From Malaya genurostris (Eukaryota > Arthropoda > Insecta > Diptera > Culicidae): DNA of 64,000 nucleotides. This document shows positions 55,230-64,000 of this stretch, piece after piece. Position numbers and translations under genes: made by a program. The notes below the pieces were generated by a model. That model did not search any database. It saw only the letters and a program-made list of their open reading frames with translations, and was not told where the DNA came from. Each line of letters begins with the position of its first letter. Position 1 is the first letter of the stretch. The stretch covers positions 180,138,866 through 180,202,865 of the forward strand of contig NC_080572.1 in the NCBI RefSeq assembly GCF_030247185.1, read 5' to 3'.

Positions 55230-55560
55230 TCTAAAAATATCCTGTGTCATCTCACATTTGGCATTAGGTCCTTTTAAGAAGAATTCTTACATTTTGAGCC
55301 TGAGAGTGTATTAGTGCAATATTTAGTGTTGATTGCTATCGCAATCGCTGTTTAATAGGATATATTTAATATCAGAAGTGTTTTCAGCTGTTTTTGCATA
55401 TAAGTTCAATTTCCAAGAAATGTGAATAAAATCTCAATGTGGAGCTAGGTGAATTAGGCAGAAATATGAAATAATCATAGTGATTTTAGAAGCATAATGA
55501 GATTTTTGAATTAACGTCCTTACAAATGAGTTAAAATAGGGAGCCGTTACCCTAGTTCCT
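55230..55560 (+). repeat. Dispersed repeat, inverted partner of 6380-6790
   Basis: GGCATTAGGTCCTTTTAAGA, TTTCCAAGAAATGTGAAT, CTCAATGTGGAGCTAGG and CAGAAATATGAAATAATCAT correspond in reverse to 6540-6800. AGGGAGCCGTTACCCTA near the end also matches 8702. Confidence 0.65.
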
Positions 55561-55564
55561 GTGA

Positions 55565-56090
55565 AAACTTGTGAAAATTTCTATCGTAAGCGAAGTATGT
55601 GAAGGACTTGTTACCTTTTCCAAGAATTGCTCTTTTTTGGTTTTTCTTTGGTTCCTACAATTCTGTTTAACTGTGATTCCGATTTAGAATTAATGTTATT
55701 CAAGCTAACTTTTTGATGTATTTAAGGAAGCTGATTAGATAGAATAACCAACACTAGCAGAACTAGTACTTTCGTTATCAAATGTCATCTATTTTGTAAT
55801 AAATGTTGTACATGCAGAGGGTTTTTTCTTTTGTAACAATGTCTTGAGTCGGACTAAAGTTTCTTACGAATGTCACCTTTGTCGGTATCGATCAGCATAC
55901 AAGGAAGTAAACCAGCTTCTTATTTTCAAGTGTGAATGACATTTAGTAACCTCAATTACCTAGTAAAAACGCACGGGCGTTTACTGCTACATTTCAATTG
56001 ATTTAAAGAAAAGTAACGTCCACATCACAACACAAAGACTCCTTGGGACATCAAACCTTTCATCGAATGACGGAATAACGGCTGCAGCAA
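55565..56090. other. No recognisable gene
   Basis: AT-rich; short frames only. Confidence 0.45.
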
Positions 56091-56216
56091 CTGTTCACCT
56101 ATTATTAAGAACCCCGGCAGAGGCTTGAGATCCAGTTTCAGAAGAAAAGAAGAAAAGATCATACATTCCTACTCCGATCCTGACAGGTCGACTGCGGGTG
56201 CCATACCGGGATGGCA

Positions 56217-56224
56217 TATAAAAG
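56217..56224 (+). promoter_or_regulatory. Candidate TATA box of a host gene
   Basis: TATAAAAG in GC-rich unique sequence, 128 bp upstream of an ATG in a reasonable context and followed by a strong splice donor. The start site would fall near 56245-56250. No transcript evidence can be had from sequence alone. Confidence 0.4.
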
Positions 56225-56344
56225 TAGCGGTCTTTCCGACCATTTGCACCAGCAGGACTCCGCTTCACTTCTCGATTCTCGAGCAAGTCGAAGCTGGGTC
56301 GTTTGGCAAATGGACAGGTTGTACGGTTGCATTCTACCGACAAG

Positions 56345-56390
56345 ATGCTCGTTAGCGGCGACAGGCGGTCAGTCCCGGTTTATCTGTCCG
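56345..56390 (+). CDS. Candidate coding part of a first exon
   Basis: ATGCTCGTTAGCGGCG starts a 46-base open stretch (MLVSGDRRSVPVYLS and one extra base) that ends at G|GTAAGTGT, a near-ideal splice donor at 56391. TATA box, a ~100-base leader, ATG and donor form the layout of many arthropod first exons. No second exon was identified downstream, where long introns would be normal. The peptide is not a recognisable signal sequence. Speculative; it could be a chance arrangement. Confidence 0.3.
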
Positions 56391-57499
56391 GTAAGTGTTA
56401 CGTGTATGTGTGTACCTACGAGTTGAAGCTCTCGGAAAGGCTATTTTTATCGTAACGCATGTTTATTATTTGTTTATTGCTTCTTCAGCTCGAGTCTCGA
56501 GGTAGCGCAATTCCGTTTCTCAGGTGACGGCTGTGTAATTAATACATGATTGCGTGAATAGTTTAAACGATGCATTGCAACGTTTTTACTGGCACTTTTG
56601 GATAGACATACGAAGCAAAGCCATCATTATTGTAATTGATTCTCGAATCGAGCCCGCCATGCCTTGCACAGACGCCCAGAACACGACAATCGGGATCGTT
56701 TATGTTCTATGGGTCGAGAGTTACAGGGAAACTTCATTGTTCCCAGCTGTTGGTTCCCACCAGATCCAGAACTCCGGGATCGAACGCCTCTGGCCACCAT
56801 AGCGGAACCGTCTCTGCGAAAGACAATGAATGCGATGGGCTTCGCAGGGAATTCGTGCAAAGTTCTTGCACTGTTTCATCTTTCGCTTACCGTTCTTTCT
56901 CTTTCTCTCTCTCACACACATACACACACGGTTCACAAGGTACTTGACCAATAAAGTTCATTTTCTCATGATTCCCTCCTCTACCGCCCAAGTACAAACC
57001 ACGGACGGTCAAGGCAGAATTTGCATAATTTTGTGTTATAATCAATGGCATTAGAACTGCCCGTCGGGCAAATAATTGCTGACTCGGCATCTTCCTATCG
57101 ATTGCCCATTGCGGTGTTCCTGCACGAACTGAAACGATCGCACCGACTGTCGTCCAGTTAATCTCTAATTACCGTTTTAATACCCGCTCCATCAATGATG
57201 GAGTTGGCATCGGCATGGCGGGGTACCTCGACGATGAGGTTCTGCCAGACGACCGCTTCGTAATATTCTTGGAAAGTCATTCACCGGTTCCAGCTCGATA
57301 CTAATAGCGGACTTTGGCAGATGAGCGCGAGTTTTTTTTTCTTTCTTGGCCTCCCGTACTCTACTCCGCCGACCGGGAGGCTAAATAACCTGCAGCTATA
57401 AATTGTTATTTATTGTGTTCAGCAACACGTACATGGCAAGTAAACGACAGCCCACATAAGCGGCCCTATTATGTCTCTATGCGGTGAAACGGTAGTCCT

Positions 57500-58478
57500 A
57501 GAACATGGCAACAACAACAGCAACGACGAAACAAACAAAAAAATCAAGCATCGCCCAGGTGTTGTGCCGCAACGATGTCGTTGGTGTCAAGTACCGAAGG
57601 CTGTGCTGGAATAATTGTTGTACTATGAATGAAGATGTTGTACATTCATTGATAGAAGAAATGTTCGGATGGATTGAGCAGCATGCTTCTCTCCTAGTTC
57701 CTAAGATTGAGATGTGCGATTATTTCTCGCCTCATTGTTGGAGGTAAAAAAAAGGTTCGCCAGGGTTTTTTATTTCTGGGATGGAACAAAACATGTGAAC
57801 ATAATTTATCGGACACTGCTGATCGAGGGCATGCTTCGATAATGTCTAATTTGTTTGTTAGGATCCTTGTAATTTACAGTTTACGCGACGAACGAAGAAC
57901 AAATTAATTAGTAGTTGATGTTTTCCAGGTTACTTGAATCAATTAACATAGTGCAAATGAAAATAAATAGGAAGTTTAATTAATATATTCTTAAGAAAAC
58001 GATATGTGGTGGAAATTTGTGATATGAAGTTATGTAAACATAAACTTTTTGTGAAGACCATTGCGATTTTTTTGTTTCACTTTTCTTTAGTCGTAGGCAA
58101 ATTGTTTTCCTACGAACGACAAAAAGTAAGAATCGGATAAGTGTAACTTATTTTGGTAACCGAAAAAATAATATAAAATATTGCAATCATTTATTTAGGA
58201 TCGATATACTGGTCCTTGAAAGGACCAAATCATCGAATCACTTCTGTGTTTAATAAAATTTAAATAATTCCGACATTTGTAGAAAAAGTTATTCAAGAAA
58301 ACTCGATTTAAGATCCGAACAATGGCTCATTCCTTAATATATCTAGCACCACTGTTGCTAGTGGTGGTTATATGATTTGACTTCTATTTATTATGCTATA
58401 ACGGTTGATATGAGTTGTTTGTTTGTTTCTGTTGGCGAATACGGTGGGTGTGAGAGCCATTCGAAATTCAATTCAAAT
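57500..58478. other. No recognisable gene
   Basis: An 80-codon frame (57505-57747) starting MATTTATTKQTKK has no known domain. The rest is AT-rich. Confidence 0.45.
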
Positions 58479-58480
58479 AT

Positions 58481-58690
58481 TATTTTTACGTTTCGTCTTT
58501 GACTCATCAGTGCAGAGCAGTTCAAATTGAATTGTTTAGTACTAAACTCGGCAGTTCAATTTGAACCGCTAAGCAGACGTAAAGTTTCTGCTCAATTTGA
58601 GCTGCTCTGCACTGATGAATCGAAGACGAAACGTAAAATAAATAGAAACAGTTATGTGCCCTACCACAAAATTTGGCTAACCCCTAAATG
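58481..58690. mobile_element. Fold-back MITE (CAGTGCAGAGCAG arms)
   Basis: ACGTTTCGTCTTTGACTCAT and CAGTGCAGAGCAGTTCAAAT at 58488-58528 are mirrored at 58591-58634 (GAGCTGCTCTGCACTGATGA; GAAGACGAAACGT). The right flank AACAGTTATGTGCCCTACCA and TTTGGCTAACCCCTAAATGA equals, in reverse, the sequence beside the half copy at 17170. It interrupts a mariner relic at 58690. Confidence 0.85.
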
Positions 58691-58965
58691 ACCATTTCAA
58701 ATAGTTTTGCCATTGCTTTGATTGACTTGTGACACGGTGTGTTATTTTGATGAAACATTTTTTTTGCCATATGCGGTCGTTTCTTTGCAATTTCAGCCTT
58801 CAAACGCTCCAATAACGCTGTATAATATTCACTGTTAATGGTATTTCTTTTCTCAAGATAGTCGATAAGTATTACATCACGTACATCCCAAAATACCGAT
58901 GCCATAAACTTGCCTGCCTTGGTCATATTTGTAATATAATAAAAAGAAATGATTGCCAATTACAT
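58691..58965 (-). pseudogene. Mariner transposase fragment
   Basis: The minus strand reads KAGKFMASVFWDVRDVILID, YLEKRNTINSEYYTALLERL and KAEIAKKRPHMAKKMFHQNN, then TPCHKSIKAMAKLFEMV. This is the DD34D mariner core around the second catalytic residue, which is changed from Asp to Asn (HQNNT for HQDNA). It is cut by the MITE at 58690 and has no N-terminus. Confidence 0.86.
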
Positions 58966-59084
58966 TACAACAAACGCAACCTATAAACATAAAGAAGCTG
59001 TCATTTTCAGCTTCAATTCAATGATTGTTTCATTTCGGGTTGGTAAACGACTGGAAAATGCGTAATTCAGGCCCCAGTGTGACT

Positions 59085-60340
59085 CTTAGCCTCTTGTCCA
59101 GTAACTCCTATCCCTACCTCCCCGCGGTGCCGGCTGGGGTACGAGCATTCATAGGAAAGATCGGGTAACCAACCCCGGTGGGACCTTGGTCGTATGCTGA
59201 CAGGGAAGGGGGTCCTCTTTAGAGGATGTCAGAGCGTCTGTACTCCATGTTAGGAGCGGCGTCAAACAGCGTCTGTTCTGGTATCCAGCGGCTGAGTATG
59301 AAATGCTGCATCCCGTCCAGCTAAATCCAAGGTGGCAACCCCACCAACGGGATCGTCCTAGTGCTAGTTGGGACGTTAAACAGAGCAAGCACGATGATCC
59401 TCCGGCGAGACAGAGAGTTGGCGTAGGCCTAATAAGCCGCCCGTAAAATAATCATTACAAATAATAGAATCGAGAATACAACCCGGAACAATCGGCATAG
59501 ACCTACGTTCTGATCGACGGAAAATTTTTCTCGGACATCAACAATGTTCGCACCTACCGCAGTGCGAATATAGATTCGGACCACTACATGGTTGCTGTAT
59601 GCATGCGCTCAAAACTTTCGACGGTGGCTACCAAACGTCGAAACCGAACGTCGCGGTTTAACATCGCGCGGCTCCGCGATGCTGGAGTAACCCAAGATTA
59701 CGCGCAGCAGTTGGCTGTGGCACTACCAACGGAAGAGCAGCTTGGTGCAGCTACTCTTGAAGATGGCTGGAGAGACATTCGTTCTGCCATAGGTAGCACT
59801 GCATCAGCAACGCTAGGTACGGCGGCTCCGAACGTAAGGAACGACTGGTTCGACGACGAATGTGAACAGTTAGTGGCCGAGAAGAATGCAGCTTGGCCGA
59901 GCAAGCTGCAACACCGGACTAGAGCAAACAAGGGGCGATACAGACAGGCGCGGAACAGATTAAACTCGGTATCCCGTAGAACAAAGCGCCAACAGGAAGA
60001 CCGAGATCGCGAAACGATGGAACAGCTGTTCCGTGCTAATGACACAAGGAAGTTCTACGAGAAGGTGAACCGTTCGCGCAAAGGCCATGTGCCACAGGCC
60101 GATATGTACAATGACATCAACGGAAATCTTGTCACGAACGACTGTGAGGTGATCGAGAGGTAGCGGCAGTATTTCGACGAACACCTCAATGCCGATGTGG
60201 CGGAATACGAAAGTGGCGTCGCGGTAACGAACTTGGGAACGCGTGCGGAGGACGATAGACTGCCGGTCCCAGACCTCCCAGAAGTCGAGGAGGAGGTAAG
60301 CCGGTTGAAAAATAATAAGGTCGCTGGCATCATTGCCGTT
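59085..60340 (+). mobile_element. RTE-type LINE, internally deleted
   Basis: A GC-rich 5' segment (CTACCTCCCCGCGGTGCCGG; CCAACCCCGGTGGGACCTTG) resembles RTE-type leader sequence. It jumps, after about 59470, directly to the end of the endonuclease and the linker before the reverse transcriptase. The 3' side is replaced at about 60340 by the 5' end of the I-type LINE. Confidence 0.7.
59490..60340 (+). pseudogene. RTE-type LINE ORF fragment: endonuclease end and pre-RT linker
   Basis: About 59490-59590 gives NVRTYRSANIDSDHYMVAV, the SDH endonuclease end. Then RRNRTSRFNIARLRDAGVTQ and NDWFDDECEQLVAEKNAAWP (the WFD.EC....EKN linker motif), followed by NDTRKFYEKVNRSRKGHVPQ. One stop (60161-60163) replaces the usual Trp in ERWRQYFDEHLN. 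The frame then reaches SRLKNNKVAGI, the first RT block, where it ends. The stop and truncation make it inactive. Confidence 0.82.
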
Positions 60341-60345
60341 TCAAC

Positions 60346-60767
60346 CTTCCGAGCGAACGGACGTGCTTTGTGTTTACTGCGAAAAAAACCAGTGCCGTGT
60401 GTGATAACGTGACCGGACGATCAAAACTAGATTATATCGCTATTGTGTAATAGACAATAGTGCTTTTTTCTGTGAGAGGTTTTTTGTACATTATACACTG
60501 AAGCAGTGTATTGTTGTGAGCGGACGATCGAAACAGTACCGTTAGCCGGTGATTGTTTGATCGATCAAGGCCAGATTTTAGTGGCCATTGTGATTATACT
60601 GTGCGGATTATAAGTGAGTGTGCTTTTTCCTCTCGGAGGTTTTTTGCACACCCTCGAAGCGGCGATACGCCGATCGACGAGGGCTTGGCCTTGGTGGCCC
60701 CCGTTGGATTAAAAGTTAAGTACTATTATTTTGTATATTTTTTTTTTCTTCATTCGACCGTTCCGAG
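60346..60767 (+). promoter_or_regulatory. 5' UTR/promoter of the I-type LINE, with two monomer-like repeats
   Basis: Two related units, about 60408-60515 and 60516-60665, share CGGACGATC, GTGCTTTTTTCTGTGAGAGG / GTGCTTTTTCCTCTCGGAGG, GTTTTTTG and GAAGC. Such duplicated leaders act as internal promoters in many LINEs. No TATA box, as usual for LINE promoters. Confidence 0.55.
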
Positions 60768-61013
60768 ATGGAATTCCCACCACTTCCCGGGACAACAAAA
60801 TCCACAAACGTCCCTGAAAATCTATCAGAGAACCAACTAGGTGCTGGACTTATCAAGTTCTCTGATGTTGTGGACTGGATTTTTACAACTTTTAATATTT
60901 CTGACCCTCTTAAAAGCATTTTAATTGCTTTCATGCCAACAGTAAAAACATATTTAAAGCAGTTGACTGCAAATTGGCCCCTTCTCTCAGCGATTGTATC
61001 CTTCGATGGCTAA
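60768..61013 (+). CDS. LINE ORF1, shortened to 81 codons
   Basis: The frame starts MEFPPLPGTTKSTNVPENLS and ends with a hydrophobic stretch, FNISDPLKSILIAFMPTVK and KQLTANWPLLSAIVSFDG. ORF1 proteins of I-type LINEs are normally several hundred residues and carry CCHC zinc knuckles that bind element RNA. None is present here, so the middle has been removed in frame. The start matches a typical ORF1 initiation site just after the leader. Its stop codon overlaps the ORF2 start: ATGGCTAA contains both. Confidence 0.7.
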   Translation: MEFPPLPGTTKSTNVPENLSENQLGAGLIKFSDVVDWIFTTFNISDPLKSILIAFMPTVKTYLKQLTANWPLLSAIVSFDG

Positions 61014-64000
61014 ATCATCCATCGAGGTCACGGATCTAATCACTGTTTTACAGTGGAATTGCAGAAGTATCATTCCAAAAATAGATTCTTTTAAATTTTT
61101 AGTAAATAATCTGAAATGTGACGCATTTGCATTGTGCGAAACTTGGCTAACTTCTGAAATATCCTTAAACTTCCACGATTTTAACATTATTCGCCTGGAT
61201 CGAGATGATCCCTACGGAGGAGTACTTTTGGGGATCAAAAAGTGCTATTCTTTTTATCGAATTAACCTCCCCTCGATATCAGGTATTGAAACTGTCGCAT
61301 GTCATGTTACAATCAAAGGCAAGGATCTTTGCATTGCTTCAATCTATATTCCCCCAAGAGCCTCGGTTGGGCATCGGTGGCTCAGTGATATCATTGAGCT
61401 CCTTCCCGCACCGACGTTGGTTTTAGGGGACTTTAACTCACACGGTACGGGATGGGGCTGTCTTCACGACGATAACAGATCAGCTATGATCCATGATATC
61501 TGCGACAACTTCAATATGACAATCTTGAATACGGGAGAAATGACACGGATTCCTGCACCACCAGCAAGACCAAGTGCGCTGGATTTATCACTTTGCTCGA
61601 CATCGCTACGGTTGGATTGCACGTGGGAGGTAATTCCTGATCCCCACGGTAGCGATCATCTACCGATCGTAATATCAATCACCAGCGGCTCAAAACCATC
61701 GAAGACAATCAATGTTTCGTATGACCTCACACGAAATATTGATTGGAATAGCTATGCGACCTCGATATCTGAGAAACTTGAAAGAACTCAACAACTTCCT
61801 CCGGAGGAAGAGTACACGTTTTTGGCTGGCTTGATTCTCGATACTGCGATTCAAGCTCAGACGAAACGTGTACCCGGCGCAAAAACTAACATCCGTCCTC
61901 CCAACCCGTGGTGGGACAAAGAGTGCACAAATTTAAACGCGGAGAGAGCCTCCGCGTATAAAATATTCAGAAAAAATGGAACACCTGATAATTACCGGAA
62001 TTACGCGGCGTTAGACGTTAAAATTAAGAACTTGATTAGAGCTAAGAAACGCGGTTATTGGCGTCGGTTCGTAGACGGCCTAACAAAAGAAACATCTATG
62101 AGCACTCTTTGGAACACAGCCCGACGAATGCGCAATCATAACACAACGAATGAAAGCGAGGAATATTCTAACCGCTGGATATTCGATTTCGCTAAAAAAG
62201 TATGCCCAGACTCTGTTCCGGAACAGAAGATCACCCGCGCCGCGACACCAAATACAAACGAAACACCGTTTTCGATGGTAGAGCTCTCACTTGCGCTCTT
62301 GTCATGTAACAATAAAGCCCCGGGATTAGACAGAATAAAATTCAACTTGTTGAAAAATCTGCCTGACCCCGCCAAAAGGCGCTTGCTGAGTTTATTCAAT
62401 AAGTTCCTTGAGGACAACATTGTTCCACATGACTGGAGACAAGTGAAAGTGATATCCATTCAAAAACCAGGAAAACCAGCCTCCGATCACAATTCGTATC
62501 GGCCGATTGCTATGCTTTCCTGTATCCGGAAATTGTTCGAAAAAATGATTCTGTTTCGTCTAGACAATTGGGTCGAGACTAATGGCTTACTTTCAGATAC
62601 ACAATTTGGTTTCCGCAGGGGCAAAGGAACGAACGATTGTCTTGCGTTGCTCTCAACCGAAATTCAAATGGCATTTGCTCGTAAGGAACAAATGGCGTCA
62701 GTTTTCCTAGACATCAAGGGGGCTTTTGACTCAGTTTCTATAAATATCCTATCTGAGAAGCTGCATCAGCATGGTCTTTCACCAATTTTGAATAACTTTT
62801 TGTACAATCTATTGTCCGAGAAATACATGTATTTCGCGCATGGTGATTTGTCGACAATACGATTCAGTTACATGGGTCTTCCTCAGGGCTCATGCTTAAG
62901 CCCCCTTTTATACAATTTTTACGTAAACGACATCGATAAATGTATCAACACATCTTGCACGCTGAGACAACTTGCCGACGACAGCGTTGTGTCCATTATA
63001 GGACCCAAAGCTGGCGATCTGCAAGGGCCGTTACAAGATACTCTTGCCAACTTATCCACATGGGCTCTTCAAATGGGTATCGAGTTCTCTACGGAGAAAA
63101 CTGAGCTGGTTGTATTTTCAAGGAAGCGAGAACCAGCACAACTACAGCTTCAACTAGGGGGTGAAAACATAGCTCAGGTCTTCACATTCAAATATCTCGG
63201 GGTCTGGTTCGACTCCAAAGGCACCTGGGGATGTCACATTGGGTATCTGAAACAAAAATGCCAGCAGAGAATCAATTTTCTTCGTACAATAACCGGAACT
63301 TGGTGGGGTGCCCACCCAGGAGACCTGATCAGGTTGTACCAAACAACGATATTGTCCGTTATGGAATATGGATGCTTCTGCTTCCGATCCGCCGCGAACA
63401 CCCATTTCATTAAGCTGGAAAGAATTCAGTATCGTTGTTTGCGTATTGCCTTGGGTTGCATGCAATCAACTCATACGATGAGTCTTGAAGTGTTGGCGGG
63501 CGTCTTACCGTTGAAAAACCGGTTCTGGGATCTCTCATATCGTTTGCTCATTCGATGCGACATCTTGAATCCTCTGGTGATTGAAAACTTCGAAAGGTTA
63601 GTTGAGCTTAATTCTCAAACCCGTTTTATGTCCTTGTATTTTGATTACATGGCTCAGAATATTAATCCTTCTTCGTTTGCTTCCAACCGTGCTCATTTCT
63701 TGGATACTTCTGATTCTACTGTGTTTTTCGACACATCCATGAGAGAAGAGATTCGTGGAATTCCGGAACACGTACGCCCTCGAGTGGCCCCTAATATATT
63801 TTATAATAAATTTAGAACAGTCAACTGTGAAAAGGTGTTTTACACTGATGGATCAAACATCGACAGGTCCACAGGCTTCGGCATCTTCAATCAAAACATC
63901 ACCGCTTCTTACAAACTCAGTGATCCGGCTTCAGTTTACGTCGCAGAATTAGCTGCTATTCAGTACACCCTCGAGATCATTGAAACCTTGCCCAAAGACC
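61006..64000 (+). CDS. LINE ORF2: endonuclease, reverse transcriptase and RNase H (runs off window)
   Basis: About 998 codons are open from ATG 61006 to the window edge without a stop. Endonuclease: QWNCRSI (residue 16), LCETWL (43), GDFNSHGTGWG (141), GSDHLP (216). Reverse transcriptase: NKAPGLDRIK (436), RPIAMLS (499), QFGFRRGKGT (533), VFLDIKGAFDS (567), GLPQGSCLSPLLYNFY (625), QLADDS (656, catalytic Asp pair). RNase H begins at FYTDGSNIDRSTGFGIF (946) and ELAAIQ (982). Domain order and RNase H place it in the I group. It would nick target DNA and copy the element RNA in place. The RNase H is closely related to that at 37943-38791. Uninterrupted coding suggests a young copy, although its ORF1 is deleted. 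Confidence 0.93.
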   Translation, partial: MAKSSIEVTDLITVLQWNCRSIIPKIDSFKFLVNNLKCDAFALCETWLTSEISLNFHDFNIIRLDRDDPYGGVLLGIKKCYSFYRINLPSISGIETVACHVTIKGKDLCIASIYIPPRASVGHRWLSDIIELLPAPTLVLGDFNSHGTGWGCLHDDNRSAMIHDICDNFNMTILNTGEMTRIPAPPARPSALDLSLCSTSLRLDCTWEVIPDPHGSDHLPIVISITSGSKPSKTINVSYDLTRNIDWNSYATSISEKLERTQQLPPEEEYTFLAGLILDTAIQAQTKRVPGAKTNIRPPNPWWDKECTNLNAERASAYKIFRKNGTPDNYRNYAALDVKIKNLIRAKKRGYWRRFVDGLTKETSMSTLWNTARRMRNHNTTNESEEYSNRWIFDFAKKVCPDSVPEQKITRAATPNTNETPFSMVELSLALLSCNNKAPGLDRIKFNLLKNLPDPAKRRLLSLFNKFLEDNIVPHDWRQVKVISIQKPGKPASDHNSYRPIAMLSCIRKLFEKMILFRLDNWVETNGLLSDTQFGFRRGKGTNDCLALLSTEIQMAFARKEQMASVFLDIKGAFDSVSINILSEKLHQHGLSPILNNFLYNLLSEKYMYFAHGDLSTIRFSYMGLPQGSCLSPLLYNFYVNDIDKCINTSCTLRQLADDSVVSIIGPKAGDLQGPLQDTLANLSTWALQMGIEFSTEKTELVVFSRKREPAQLQLQLGGENIAQVFTFKYLGVWFDSKGTWGCHIGYLKQKCQQRINFLRTITGTWWGAHPGDLIRLYQTTILSVMEYGCFCFRSAANTHFIKLERIQYRCLRIALGCMQSTHTMSLEVLAGVLPLKNRFWDLSYRLLIRCDILNPLVIENFERLVELNSQTRFMSLYFDYMAQNINPSSFASNRAHFLDTSDSTVFFDTSMREEIRGIPEHVRPRVAPNIFYNKFRTVNCEKVFYTDGSNIDRSTGFGIFNQNITASYKLSDPASVYVAELAAIQYTLEIIETLPKD

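Larger units (their letters stand above)
56095..57480. other. GC-richer, repeat-poor island 7
   Basis: GC-rich and free of dispersed repeats. Contains a candidate promoter and first exon (56217-56390) and a TCTCTC/CACACA tract (56900-56930). Many overlapping frames in both strands reflect composition. Confidence 0.5.

Noticed and set aside
56095..56343. 82-codon minus-strand frame over the candidate promoter
   Set aside because: No domain; compositional side effect in GC-rich DNA.
59149..59388. 79-codon minus-strand frame
   Set aside because: Lies antisense to the GC-rich leader of the RTE-type LINE and has no recognisable product.

Overview
This is a piece of insect nuclear DNA, very probably from a mosquito of the culicine type (Aedes/Culex relatives). 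The base composition is AT-rich. Open frames are short and nearly all meaningless. The recognisable content is the repeat fauna of such genomes: DD37E and DD34D/DD37D Tc1/mariner elements, I-type and RTE-type LINEs, a tRNA-derived SINE, many fold-back MITEs, and the dispersed culicid repeat that contains a GTTCGTCGAGCTGA-like core and CTTCCGGTTCCGGA segments. I see no bacterial, viral or organellar genes and no complete host protein-coding gene. The window reads as one long intergenic or intronic stretch.

Layout. 1-4.1 kb: AT-rich DNA, a 101-bp dimer, histone-derived element A, and a TA-flanked MITE with inner 30-bp repeats. 4.1-5.9, 11.3-12.8, 24.3-25.8, 36.3-37.3, 45.2-45.9 and 56.1-57.5 kb: GC-richer, repeat-poor islands that look like the older unique sequence between insertions; the last holds a candidate TATA promoter and first exon. 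6.4-10.8 kb: dispersed repeats, a 43-bp minisatellite interrupted by a MITE, and a SINE. 13.6-14.7 and 32.9-34.2 kb: two DD37E transposons. 14.8-16.0 kb: histone-derived element B. 17.0-19.3 kb: LINE inside mariner inside MITE. 19.8-22.2 and 30.0-30.9 kb: fold-back MITEs beside a 116-bp satellite. 20.2, 23.0, 26.2 and 58.7 kb: decayed mariners. 31.2-32.2 kb: histone-derived element C. 35.0-35.5 kb: a large palindrome with a tRNA-like sequence in each arm. 37.5-38.8 kb: 5'-truncated I-type LINE with a 15-bp target duplication. 39.3-41.5 kb: hAT-like element with an 8-bp duplication. 41.9-44.4 kb: MITEs and an unrecognised decayed cysteine-containing gene. 46 kb: histone-derived element E. 47.1-48.8 kb: Tc1/mariner relative. 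51.9-53.0 kb: another LINE. 53.3-54.9 kb: histone-derived element D with a large ATT microsatellite. 59-60.3 kb: RTE fragment. 60.3-64.0 kb: young I-type LINE with an uninterrupted ORF2 running off the window.

The main discovery candidate is a dispersed element of about 1 kb, present at least five times (A 1480-2481, B 14846-16030, C 31229-32210, D 53271-54940, E 46060-46445, plus a lone end near 41.5 kb). All share distinctive ends, and the interiors are built from decayed replication-dependent histone genes. B carries a TATA box, blocks collinear with histone H3 and a histone-type 3' stem-loop. D carries the H2B N-terminus with its own TATA box and stem-loop. The repeat family and its shared ends are read directly from the sequence. 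The histone assignments come from my own alignment to remembered histone codons and should be tested by database search.
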